Shown in pieces: positions 11,101 to 19,367 of a stretch of DNA of 64,000 nucleotides. Position 1 is the first letter of the stretch. Every line of letters starts with the position of its first letter. The notes beneath the pieces are model-generated. The model saw only the letters and a list, made by a program, of their open reading frames with translations. It was not told the DNA's origin and did not search any database. The translations under genes and the position numbers were made by a program. Source of the stretch: Acetatifactor sp. (GTDB taxonomy: Bacteria; Bacillota; Clostridia; Lachnospirales; Lachnospiraceae); the NCBI GenBank assembly GCA_016290775.1, contig JAEEVF010000004.1, forward strand, positions 62,001 through 126,000, written 5' to 3'.

Positions 11101-11234
11101 GCCCTTCCCACGTCCTCCACGCCCTTGTCGGCAAGGACACTGGCAGGCCAAAAAAGCTGTCCTGCCACTATAACAGCCATGACTGTCGCAAGCCATCTTC
11201 TTGTCCATTCACGAGCCAAGCCTCTCCCCTTCAT
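8127..11234 (-). CDS. Two-component-regulator-propeller / Y_Y_Y sensor with TM helix and cytoplasmic HD-GYP domain
   Basis: Repeated LWIGT/LWF propeller blades, Y_Y_Y-like segment, TM WWFMLLCVLLIILIIAEIVI, then HD-GYP: HSTRVAEYT...ALLHDIGKIGVP...SHHERPDGKGYPQGL. Confidence 0.9.
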   Translation of the reverse strand: MKGRGLAREWTRRWLATVMAVIVAGQLFWPASVLADKGVEDVGRAAGHKITVDPTGRSEGVATILYDNMSGLPTSEANSIVETSEGFLWIGSYSGLIRYDGNTFERMDSTTGIASVVSLFVDSKDKLWIGTNDSGVYVQHQGREWHFGKKEGLKSASVRSIEEDESGNVYVATTHGIALVDQSMHLRTVDEPQVNEEYIRMLRRGADGLIYGLTQEGNIFTMKDGAVTANYEGSKMGIRDIHAIYPDPQKPGYLYLGTQHSGLYYGTLSDGMRTATLINATPLSCINDIECFQDQVWICADNGVGIVENGRCRKLENIPLNNSIEHVITDYQGNLWFTSSRQGVMKIVPDQFMDIFDRYDIPDEVVNTTCYLKGRLFVGTDRGLIVTDPNLIVTMLPLKQAVTASGVDMKQTDLIKMLKGVRIRAITRDSKDQLWISTYSDYGLIRYADGKVMCFTLDDGMPSNRVRVAEEKSDGSMMVACTGGVAVILGDKITEVYDESASISNTEILTVAEGKNHEVIMGTDGDGIYISEGTKTIHVGTDNGLSSGVVMRIKKSRLKDVYWIVTSNALGYLTEDYNVVTIRKFPYPNNFDIVENSKGELWILSSNGIYVVSADELIENEEINCLYYSRANGLSSVSTANSYNDVTADGDLYIAGNAGVIRVNIENEFEDVNAIKLAVPYMEADGVKVYPDKDGTITIPSKTKKLTICGFAYVYTLMNPRVTYYLKGFDREKTTVERSEFGAVDYTNLSGGTYTFVMHLEDNSGQNGSELSVQIVKTKAVYEQWWFMLLCVLLIILIIAEIVIRYVRKKTKALLKKQEEDKLLIREITEAFAMTIDMKDRYTRGHSTRVAEYTVMLAKELGYDEETVEKFRNIALLHDIGKIGVPPEVLNKQGKLTDQEFGVIKSHSALGYEALRKISIMPELAVGARSHHERPDGKGYPQGLTGVDIPRVAQIIAVADTFDAMYSDRPYRKRMNFDKVVSIIEEVSGTQLTADVVDAFLRLVEKGEFRDPNDDGGGSTEDIDNIHKKQNEESK

Positions 11235-11280
11235 AACAAAGCCTCCGTTCTAAACAAAGCCTCCGTTCTAAACAAAGCCT
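11235..11280 (-). repeat. Tandem 18-bp repeat (about 2.5 copies) carrying the Shine-Dalgarno of the downstream gene
   Basis: AACAAAGCCTCCGTTCTA x2 then AACAAAGCCT on the plus strand; minus-strand unit TAGAACGGAGGCTTTGTT contains GGAGG. Confidence 0.9.
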
Positions 11281-13171
11281 ACCTTTTTTCACGAAGATCA
11301 TACCCTGCGTCTTCATCCATCATGCTTACCATGATGTTAGCAAATTTCGGATCAAATTGCGTTCCGCTGCACTTAAGGATCTCCTGCTTCACCTTATCCT
11401 GCGGTATCACGCCACGATAACTCCTGTAGCTCGTCATGGCATCATATGCATCCGCAACCGCAATGATCCTTGCGGCCTCAGGGATCTTCTCTCCCGCAAG
11501 TCCGTCCGGATATCCCTTCCCGTCATACCTTTCATGATGCCACCTTGCACCAGTCGCAAGGCTAGGCATCTCCTTGATATTGCTAAGGATGCGATAGCCA
11601 ACCACGGGATGACTCTTGATCTCCTCATATTCCTCATCGGTCAGCCTTCCGGGTTTGTTGATCACCTCGTCACGGATGCCGATCTTACCTACGTCATGCA
11701 AAAGTCCCATCATGTAAATGTCGGACTGCTCCTGCTCATCATAACCATATCTTCTCGCGATCTCGCGGGAATATTCCGCAACTCTGCCCGAGTGACCGTT
11801 GGTGTAGGAATCCTTTGCATCGATCGCATCGGCCAGGGAACGAACGACATGAAGGAACAGGTTCTTGTTCTCTTTGGTCTTTTTGTCCACCTCACGTGAA
11901 AGGTTCTTTTGCAGGCGGACCATCTCGAGGATCCTTGAAACGCGCATCATCAGGATCTCAGGGACGAAAGGCTTACGGACAAAATCCTCCGCGCCCAGCT
12001 CAAGTCCCTTCTTTTCGGACTCCATGTCGTCATTCGCCGTAAGGAATACGACGGGAATGCCCGCAACGTCCTCTTCCATCTCCATCAGCTTGGCTTTCGT
12101 CTCGAAGCCATCCATCTCAGGCATCTTAACGTCCAGCAGGATCAGGTTCGGCCTGCTGTCCTTAAGGAGTTCCAAAAGCGCCTTGCCAGACTTAAGGGCC
12201 GTCACGCGCATATTATTCTTGCTCAGCACGTGTCCTGCAAGCTTTAAGTTGGAGATGTCATCGTCAACGACAACGATCCAGGGTACTTCGTCCGTTCCCC
12301 GCTTCATTTCGTCGGAATGCATGAATTCGACTTCATAGGAAACAGAGATCAGATCCGCATTCTTTTGGTTCCAGCTGCGGAGGATATGACCGATCACCTG
12401 CGTCACGGCATCCTCACGAATGTCCGTCAGGAATACGAAAACCTGATTGCTTTGATACTGCATCACAAGGTCGCTCTTTCTGAGCGCGGCCTTGACATAT
12501 GCGCAAAAGCGGTCACAGTTTGCAGCGAATTGCGCTTCACTCTGCTCGCCGATCGGCGTAAGGGAAAGGAAAAGCTTGCAGGCCTTTTTCCGATAGCGGA
12601 TCAAGTACCTTGTCACAAAACGATAAACGTGAAGGAACGCTTCCCGGTCAAGCTGTAATGCGGAATCAGATGCGTCCCGCTGCTCGAGGATCGCATTCAG
12701 GATCGCAAGATTCAGCGGCTGATCGTCCTCCACATGGCTTACGGGAAATGAAGGTACGGACGCCATCATCGGCTGATCATCATCCGCCCTGTGCTTCTCT
12801 CCTATGACACGATCGATCCTTTCCACGAAATCCGAAGGCTCAAACGGTTTTTTGATAAAATCGGCCACGCCCATTTCCTTGGCGCGTTCCATCACCTGCG
12901 GATCATCATCTGCGGTAAGAAAGATCACGGGAAGCTCTTTCCTTCCAAGCTCTTTTTCAAGCTCCCTAAGGCGCTTCAGCGCCTCGAAGCCATCCATCTC
13001 CGGCATGCGAACGTCCAAAAGGATCAGATCCGGTTCATTGCTCCTTACGTAATCCAATAGCATCTGTCCGGACTTCATCGCCGTGACTCTTTTTTTCGAC
13101 TTGCTGAGAATATGCCCAGCCATTTTTAAGTTCGTGGTATCATCATCTACCACAACAATCCAATCCGTCAT
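11279..13171 (-). CDS. Response regulator with REC - degenerate GGDEF-like - REC - HD-GYP architecture
   Basis: Two REC domains (VVDDDTTNLKMAGHIL...LILLDVRMPEMDGFEALKRL; VVDDDISNLKLAGHVL...LILLDVKMPEMDGFETKAKL), C-terminal HD-GYP (NGHSGRVAEYSREIA...LLHDVGKIGI...HHERYDGKGYPDGL). Confidence 0.92.
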   Translation of the reverse strand: MTDWIVVVDDDTTNLKMAGHILSKSKKRVTAMKSGQMLLDYVRSNEPDLILLDVRMPEMDGFEALKRLRELEKELGRKELPVIFLTADDDPQVMERAKEMGVADFIKKPFEPSDFVERIDRVIGEKHRADDDQPMMASVPSFPVSHVEDDQPLNLAILNAILEQRDASDSALQLDREAFLHVYRFVTRYLIRYRKKACKLFLSLTPIGEQSEAQFAANCDRFCAYVKAALRKSDLVMQYQSNQVFVFLTDIREDAVTQVIGHILRSWNQKNADLISVSYEVEFMHSDEMKRGTDEVPWIVVVDDDISNLKLAGHVLSKNNMRVTALKSGKALLELLKDSRPNLILLDVKMPEMDGFETKAKLMEMEEDVAGIPVVFLTANDDMESEKKGLELGAEDFVRKPFVPEILMMRVSRILEMVRLQKNLSREVDKKTKENKNLFLHVVRSLADAIDAKDSYTNGHSGRVAEYSREIARRYGYDEQEQSDIYMMGLLHDVGKIGIRDEVINKPGRLTDEEYEEIKSHPVVGYRILSNIKEMPSLATGARWHHERYDGKGYPDGLAGEKIPEAARIIAVADAYDAMTSYRSYRGVIPQDKVKQEILKCSGTQFDPKFANIMVSMMDEDAGYDLREKR

Positions 13172-13218
13172 TCTCTCTCCTTAAGTGCTTCATTCGAATA
13201 AATATCATGAAAAATATA

Positions 13219-13827
13219 TCACGTTTTGTCCTCTTTCGCAACAATCGGCAGGTGCTCCAGGTAGAGCTCTACCATCAAAAGATAGATGCAAAGATTCTCC
13301 CAGATAAAGATGGTGTCGTCAAACCATTTCCAGTTTAAGAGGAGCAACGCAATGATGAAACAGACCGCATATGCAAAGGTAATGGCCGCAAAGATCCAAG
13401 GTCCTTTGCGCTTGATCAAAAACAGATTGATCAAAAACGTGAAGGACGCGGAAAACATCAGACCATACGCAAAACCAAGATGAACGTTTGTCACCTTTTC
13501 ACTCCAGTCATCGTTGCAGGGAAAGATCGAACACCCCCACACACAGAAGAACACGAAGAAATAGGTAATTTTTTTCAATAACGGCATCGGCGTTCTGTAG
13601 ATATAGATCACAAGGATCGTAAACATCGTAGTTGCGCAGAAAAAGTAAAGTACCGCCGTCCATACCCGAAATCCGATGTAGGCTGAGATTGTTCTGCCAA
13701 GGTCATACCGATGGAGCCCGATCAGCCATGCGGAAAGGACGATCACAAGCGACGCAGCGGTGTAGATCGCACCCGAAATGATCACCGGTCGTCCGCCCAC
13801 GAAGATCTTCTTTGACAATTCCTTCAT
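13219..13827 (-). CDS. DUF998-like integral membrane protein
   Basis: Six or so hydrophobic helices; start MKELSKKIFVGGRP. Confidence 0.55.
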   Translation of the reverse strand: MKELSKKIFVGGRPVIISGAIYTAASLVIVLSAWLIGLHRYDLGRTISAYIGFRVWTAVLYFFCATTMFTILVIYIYRTPMPLLKKITYFFVFFCVWGCSIFPCNDDWSEKVTNVHLGFAYGLMFSASFTFLINLFLIKRKGPWIFAAITFAYAVCFIIALLLLNWKWFDDTIFIWENLCIYLLMVELYLEHLPIVAKEDKT

Positions 13828-13920
13828 CTTGCTCCCCCTCAAACATTGTTTTGTAAGGTTTTTCATGCATTCATATTATACTTCATCGCCGCCCGAAATT
13901 CAATCATTGGATGTGCTTTG

Positions 13921-14025
13921 CGAACACACGTTCCGTGGTTGTCTCGGGTGGTTTTGAGCCCATATCTAGCGGTTGACTTTTTAGAACATTTGTTCTAAAA
14001 TGAAATCAAGATAGAACAAAGGTTC
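13921..14025 (+). promoter_or_regulatory. Sigma-A-type promoter with three LexA-like GAAC-N4-GTTC operators
   Basis: -35 TTGACT (13973-13978), 17-bp spacer, -10 TAAAAT (13996-14001). GAACACACGTTC 13922-13933, GAACATTTGTTC 13984-13995 (inside spacer), GAACAAAGGTTC 14014-14025. Confidence 0.75.
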
Positions 14026-14047
14026 GATTCAAAAAAGGAGGTACTCC

Positions 14048-14374
14048 ATGAACGATTATGAGATCATTGCAGTGGATTTTGACGGCACTCTCTGCTACAG
14101 CAATTGGCCTGCCCTGGGCGAGCCCAACGTGCGTCTGATCGAGTACCTTAAGAATTGGAAAAAGAAGGGAAATAAGCTGATCCTCTGGACCTGTCGCGCA
14201 GGCGAAGCACTTGACATGGCGGTCAACTGGTGCGGCGAACAGGAACTGGAATTTGACGCCATCAACGACAATCTTCCGGAAATCGTTGAAAAATACGGCA
14301 ACAATTCCCGGAAGATCACCTGTGATTATTATATTGACGACCGCGCCAAGTTGCCGGAAATGGTCTGCTGCTGA
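14048..14374 (+). CDS. Small HAD-superfamily hydrolase-like protein
   Basis: IIAVDFDGTLCYSNWP (DxDGT), LILWTCRAGEAL, CDYYIDDRA motifs; AAAAAAGGAGG Shine-Dalgarno upstream. Confidence 0.85.
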   Translation: MNDYEIIAVDFDGTLCYSNWPALGEPNVRLIEYLKNWKKKGNKLILWTCRAGEALDMAVNWCGEQELEFDAINDNLPEIVEKYGNNSRKITCDYYIDDRAKLPEMVCC

Positions 14375-14419
14375 GCAGAGCCTGCGGCGAGCCCGTCGCC
14401 CTGGCTGGCGCCGTCTGAT

Positions 14420-15283
14420 TTATGACGAATGGGCCATGTCGTAACGCCCTTTCATGAATTCGCGCACATTTTTAGATTCTTCCAGATCGATGGGGAATCC
14501 AAAGTAGTTCGCCACATAGATTGACAATTCTTCAAAATAGTCATACATGCGGAAAAGCTTCTCCCACATGTCTTCATAGGTTCCATTGGCAAAGATGCCC
14601 GCGAACCTCTCCATTTCCTCTTCTGAGATGAAACGTTTTAAGTACTTTAGGTTCATTCCGGTGGATACGTCAAATCCGTGATCGATCCCGACCTTCCAAC
14701 GGATCATCTTGCGGAACATGTCCATCATGTATTCTTCCATGGCACGCTTTGCATAGTATAGCTCATGCCTGCAAAGCCCCTTTGTCACGTAATTGCTGAT
14801 CCAGCGGAATTCATTCACCGTGTTGAAAAATTCAAACTCACTCGGCTTCTTGATGGAGAATACTTCCTTGGACGTAATGTCCTTCAGTTCCGTGAAATGA
14901 TCCTTGTTGATCAGCACGGTCCTCGGCTCCGCAAAGCTCTCCTGCTCTTTGATCTTGCTGACGTCGACAAAGGTCAGGTCGATCCTGTTGCCGTCCTTAT
15001 ATTGCGTGAGATACGCAAAGTTCTCCCGGCCCTGATAATCATAGGGCTCGGCGTAGTAATCATCTGGCATCTGCATGATCAAAATGTCGCCAAAACGCTT
15101 CATGTAATCATGATCTTTTGAAAACTCCCGAACGTCCGTTACAAAAAAGGTAACGTCAAAATCCGAAAACCTATCATGTACGGCCCCTGGCGTAACGTTC
15201 GACCCTTCCATCGTCACTGCACGGATCCTGTCATCCTCCTTCGCCGTCTTTAAGATCAGTTCATACATTTCATCATATGTCAT
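14420..15283 (-). CDS. Aminoglycoside 6-adenylyltransferase (AadE/ANT(6)) family protein
   Basis: AVTMEGSNVTPGAVHDRFSDFDVTFFV nucleotidyltransferase motif, GNRIDLTFVDV, LCRHELYYAKRAMEEYMMDMFRKMIRWKVGIDHGF. Confidence 0.85.
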   Translation of the reverse strand: MTYDEMYELILKTAKEDDRIRAVTMEGSNVTPGAVHDRFSDFDVTFFVTDVREFSKDHDYMKRFGDILIMQMPDDYYAEPYDYQGRENFAYLTQYKDGNRIDLTFVDVSKIKEQESFAEPRTVLINKDHFTELKDITSKEVFSIKKPSEFEFFNTVNEFRWISNYVTKGLCRHELYYAKRAMEEYMMDMFRKMIRWKVGIDHGFDVSTGMNLKYLKRFISEEEMERFAGIFANGTYEDMWEKLFRMYDYFEELSIYVANYFGFPIDLEESKNVREFMKGRYDMAHSS

Positions 15284-15298
15284 CTTACCTTGCTCCTC

Positions 15299-15595
15299 TT
15301 ACATTGCTCCTTTTGTCCGATTCAAAAGCTCCGCATTCTTCTCAAGCAGGTTGTAAATGCCGTCCTCGCTGAGCACTCCGCGTTTGAGCCCCGCGGGAAG
15401 CTTTCCGCTTTCGTCCAGCGCAAGATCATTTTTCCAGTTCTGACTGGCATAGTATTTCTCCAGTTTGCGGACCATCTTTTGATACTCCTCAAACGCATCC
15501 AAAGCCTGTTCCAACGCATCTGCCCTTTGCTTTGCCTCGTCCAGGATCTGTTCCATCTCCGTGATCCGCTTCACCGCAACTTCCACTTTTGTCAT
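15299..15595 (-). CDS. DUF4298-like small protein
   Basis: 98-aa ORF with RITEMEQILDEA...YYASQNWKNDLALDESGKLPAGLKRGVLSEDGIYNLLE. Confidence 0.75.
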   Translation of the reverse strand: MTKVEVAVKRITEMEQILDEAKQRADALEQALDAFEEYQKMVRKLEKYYASQNWKNDLALDESGKLPAGLKRGVLSEDGIYNLLEKNAELLNRTKGAM

Positions 15596-15634
15596 AGTTT
15601 TGCACCTTTGTCTGATAGTTATTCCGCCTGTTCT

Positions 15635-16912
15635 TTACGACGGTTCTTTTACGCCTTTTCTTTTCACGATCTTGTACAGTTCCTCCGCCGCAAGCCTTGT
15701 TTTTGCAACAACGTCTCTCCCTTTGGGGAAACAGTAATACAGGCAATCCTTGGTCCCGATCGACACAATGTCACCGATCTCATACCAATAATAATCCGAA
15801 TTGACGCTGTAGGAAAAGCCCGGGGACTGCTCATAGTGAAGTTTTCCTTCGCAACCGTCAAGAACGAAGCCCGTCTTATCATGGCGAAGCCTTCCCGATC
15901 CAACCATGTAAAGAGCCTTTGCATCCTTCAGGATCGCAATGTCACAGGGCACGTCCAGGAGATATGCATCGTTTTCGATTTCTTCCCTTACGGCCTCCCG
16001 CTCCCATGCAAACCAGTCGGGAACATGCGAGAATTTGGTTTCCACGTTCACGCCCTTTAGCTTACCAAGCGTATCGAGCTCATAGGTTGCACCGCATGCA
16101 TTGCACTTTAGCTCCGTACCTTTGCCTACCGTCTGTCCTTCTGTCATGCAATGCGGGCATTTGTACAGGATCCTGTTCAGGCCGTCCGCCCGAAAGGGTT
16201 CATCGATCTCAATTTCGTTTTCCTGCTGCCAGCGGAAATAATCAATGGAAAAAGCGTCCTGCAAGGTTTCATTGATCTGCCTAATGCCGGCTTTTTCCAG
16301 TTCTTGCGTTGAAAACAAGCATTTGATCTGGCATGAGACCTTCACGTCTCTTTTCTGCAGATTATTGTAAAGAGGGTCTCTCGTAAAGGCACCGTAGGAA
16401 GTGATCATGACCACCGGGTGCTTTAGCTTTTTGAGAAGAACGCCGAGGCTCTCCGGGATCTTCGTCGTCGTTCCGTCTAAGGAATATCCCGCCTCCGGGA
16501 ACATGAGAACGCTGGCGTGATTGACGTTCAACGCATGGGCCATGTCTGTGATCAGCGTCATGTCTGAGACAAACTTGCAGGTCGGAATGCAGCCCAAATG
16601 CCTGATCAAACCTTCCTTTCCCACAAGCGCATCCATGGTGTTCACGATGCTAAACGGCTTTCCCTTCAGCACTTCAAAGGCAATGGCAAGGTCCGTAAAG
16701 CTAGAGTGATTCATCAGGACCATCCAAGGACCGTCGCCCGCCTTTTCCATGTCCACTTTTTCACAGGTAAAACCCACCTGCTTCAGTTCCCCCGCAAGTG
16801 CCATGCGTGCAACGCCTGCAAGGATTTTGGATGGCTTTTTCGGCTTTTTATGTTCCCAGGACGGAAGGCCCTTTACCTCTTCATAGTCTCGCGTTTCGGT
16901 TTTGATCTTCAT
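15635..16912 (-). CDS. PlsC-like 1-acyl-glycerol-3-phosphate acyltransferase with zinc-ribbon and extra C-terminal domain
   Basis: MVLMNHSSFTDLAIAFEVLKGKPF (NHxxxxD) and MFPEAGYSLDG; zinc ribbon YKCPHCMTEG...LKCNACGATYEL. Confidence 0.8.
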   Translation of the reverse strand: MKIKTETRDYEEVKGLPSWEHKKPKKPSKILAGVARMALAGELKQVGFTCEKVDMEKAGDGPWMVLMNHSSFTDLAIAFEVLKGKPFSIVNTMDALVGKEGLIRHLGCIPTCKFVSDMTLITDMAHALNVNHASVLMFPEAGYSLDGTTTKIPESLGVLLKKLKHPVVMITSYGAFTRDPLYNNLQKRDVKVSCQIKCLFSTQELEKAGIRQINETLQDAFSIDYFRWQQENEIEIDEPFRADGLNRILYKCPHCMTEGQTVGKGTELKCNACGATYELDTLGKLKGVNVETKFSHVPDWFAWEREAVREEIENDAYLLDVPCDIAILKDAKALYMVGSGRLRHDKTGFVLDGCEGKLHYEQSPGFSYSVNSDYYWYEIGDIVSIGTKDCLYYCFPKGRDVVAKTRLAAEELYKIVKRKGVKEPS

Positions 16913-16938
16913 GATTTATGTCTCCGCAATGCTAATCC

Positions 16939-18303
16939 TTATTCTATTTGCATCAAAGCACTTATTTTCTTTTTGTAGCTTACGTATCTTGCAAGCGCCG
17001 TCACTCCGCTGATCGCCCAAACGATCCCGACGGACCACCAAATGCCCCACAATCCGATTGCCGGGATCCCGACCATCATCACGGGAACGATAAACCGTCC
17101 AAACACTTCGACAATGCCATTCATCAAGGCAAAAAAAGAATCTCCGAGTCCGTTGAGAACGCCTCTTACGACATAGATGAGTCCTAACATCGCATAGAAA
17201 AGGCTTGTGATCTGAAGTGCTTTTGCTCCCATGTTGATGACTGCCTCGTCTTCCACAAAGAACCGAATGATCGCTCTCCCGCAAAGCTGCATGACTGGCA
17301 ACATCAGGACTGAAAAACCCACCATCAAAAGCAAACCTTTTCGATAGCCTACCTTTACTCTGTCCATCTTCTTCGCGCCAAAATTCTGTCCCGTATATGT
17401 GGAAAGCGCCGCACCAAGTGTCTGATAAGGCTGATGAATGATCTGCTCGATCCTGCTGGTCGCGGTAAATGCAGCTACCGTCACCTTACCAAAAGAATTG
17501 ACCACTCTCTGCAATGCCATGCACGAGATTGCGATCAAGGAGAATTGAAGGGAAAGCGGAACCCCAAGTCTTAACACCTTATACGCTATCCTTCCATTGA
17601 AATGCATGTCTTCCTTCGTGAACTTAAAATAGGGGTTTTTCATGACGGCGTAAACCAAGCAGGCAATCCCAGAAACAAACTGCGAGATTACCGTTGCAAT
17701 GCCAGCTCCTTTTACGCTCATGTGAAAAACGCAGACAAAAAGGAGGTCTAGCCCCGTGTTCAGAAGACATGAGAAGATCAGGAAAAACAATGGCGTTTTA
17801 GAATCTCCGAGAGCCCTTAACATCGAAGATGCGTAGTTATACAGAGACACAAAGACAATCCCGACACACATGATCCTCATGTAGGCGATCGCATCCCCCA
17901 TGATCTCCGAAGGCGTGTCTAACAGTTGAAGCACCGGCGTGGTCAGAAAAAAAGCCGTGATCCCGACCACAAGCGGAAAAACAAGCATGATGTATCCCGT
18001 GTTGACGATGCAACTTTTCACGGCGCCATCATCTTCCTTCCCAAAGAATTGGGACGTGATGATCCCGCCGCCGCTTCCGATCCCATTACAAAGCGCAAAG
18101 AAAAGGAATGTCACCGAATTGGTGGCCCCGATGGCCGCGAGTGCCTCTGCGCCGACAACTTGGCCTACGACAACCGAATCCACCAGGTTATATACCTGCT
18201 GAAACAGATTTCCGATCAACATCGGCACGGAGAATAACAGGATCAGGGAAATCGGATTCCCCTCCGTCATTCGCATTACTGCAGTTTTATGCTCTCTCTC
18301 CAT
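16939..18303 (-). CDS. MATE family efflux transporter
   Basis: ILLFSVPMLIGNLFQQVYNLVDSVVVGQVVGAEALAAIGATNS N-terminus and 12-TM pattern. Confidence 0.95.
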   Translation of the reverse strand: MEREHKTAVMRMTEGNPISLILLFSVPMLIGNLFQQVYNLVDSVVVGQVVGAEALAAIGATNSVTFLFFALCNGIGSGGGIITSQFFGKEDDGAVKSCIVNTGYIMLVFPLVVGITAFFLTTPVLQLLDTPSEIMGDAIAYMRIMCVGIVFVSLYNYASSMLRALGDSKTPLFFLIFSCLLNTGLDLLFVCVFHMSVKGAGIATVISQFVSGIACLVYAVMKNPYFKFTKEDMHFNGRIAYKVLRLGVPLSLQFSLIAISCMALQRVVNSFGKVTVAAFTATSRIEQIIHQPYQTLGAALSTYTGQNFGAKKMDRVKVGYRKGLLLMVGFSVLMLPVMQLCGRAIIRFFVEDEAVINMGAKALQITSLFYAMLGLIYVVRGVLNGLGDSFFALMNGIVEVFGRFIVPVMMVGIPAIGLWGIWWSVGIVWAISGVTALARYVSYKKKISALMQIE

Positions 18304-18351
18304 CTTAAGTCACTTTTTCCTTTGATACTCCACAAAAGGTGTATCAATCGC

Positions 18352-19335
18352 TTATTCCGTCCGGGAAGAACTCTTATCCCGTTTCGTGATCAGTTCGGTA
18401 CCACCGTCTCCCCAAAAGACGATCACTTCGTCGCCCTCCTTAAATCCCTTTCGGTTATCCCGCTGGCAACTGGGATTCCTCGAGAGACAGTAGAGCTTTT
18501 TGTCGCCTTTCTCCCATGTTCTGTCAACCACGTCAAGGTAATACTTGTGGGATTTACGCATTTTCAATAGGCACCCAATCGAGATCGGAAGGATCACGAT
18601 CAGTGTATGGAACCCCAAAAGAGCAATAAGCAGGCTGGCACACCTAAGGAGGATCGCATTATGCGTCCCTGACAAAATGATTGCAAGGAATGGCACCAAA
18701 AGAATCGCCTCCCATCCCAAGATGACGCTCCAAGACCACTCGCCCCAGATTGCGCGATAGAGCAGTTTTTTCTCCTGCTCTCCCACCTCTTTGAGCTCCA
18801 GATTATTGGCAAACTCTATGTCCTCCTTGAAGTTTTCATAGTCGTCTTCATATTCTTCCTCTGTCTGAAGCAGGCCGATGAATTCCTCAAAGTTTTCCGC
18901 AATCTTGTTAACATCATAATCTGATTCCTGATCGATATGGACCACCTTGGGTTCTCCGTCCCTGCCGCACTCACTGTAATCCAAAAAGATCATGTCGTGC
19001 CCGGCGGTGAACGTATCACAGATGGGAATCCCGATCGCAGGATATCCCCAACCATCGATCCAGTTCGAATAACCTGTGCCTCCGCAAAGAGAGTTACTCT
19101 TCTCCCGTCCGATCCCGTAAATCCCTTCGATGATCGCACCAGAACCCTTCACGAAGTTTTTCTTCGGACAACCGCCATTGTGCTGCCGCATGAGCGCAAT
19201 ATAAGACTCGGGGAGTTTATATCCCAGCTCCTCTTCCACGCTCTGGATCATTTCATCCGTGACAGGATCCGAGAGATAACTGTCCGCCCATTCTCCATCC
19301 TTCCAGAAATCACTAAAGTCAATCCCTTCAAACAT
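18352..19335 (-). CDS. SMI1/KNR4 (SUKH) domain protein with C-terminal TM region
   Basis: EMIQSVEEELGYKLPESYIALMRQHNGGCPKKNFV...GTGYSNWIDGWGYPAIGIPICDTFTAGHDMIFLDYSECGRDGEPKVVHIDQE; two TM segments downstream. Start at MFEGIDFSDFW. Confidence 0.88.
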   Translation of the reverse strand: MFEGIDFSDFWKDGEWADSYLSDPVTDEMIQSVEEELGYKLPESYIALMRQHNGGCPKKNFVKGSGAIIEGIYGIGREKSNSLCGGTGYSNWIDGWGYPAIGIPICDTFTAGHDMIFLDYSECGRDGEPKVVHIDQESDYDVNKIAENFEEFIGLLQTEEEYEDDYENFKEDIEFANNLELKEVGEQEKKLLYRAIWGEWSWSVILGWEAILLVPFLAIILSGTHNAILLRCASLLIALLGFHTLIVILPISIGCLLKMRKSHKYYLDVVDRTWEKGDKKLYCLSRNPSCQRDNRKGFKEGDEVIVFWGDGGTELITKRDKSSSRTE

Positions 19336-19367
19336 TGTTTTCCCCCTTCTAGATGTGACACTTGTTA

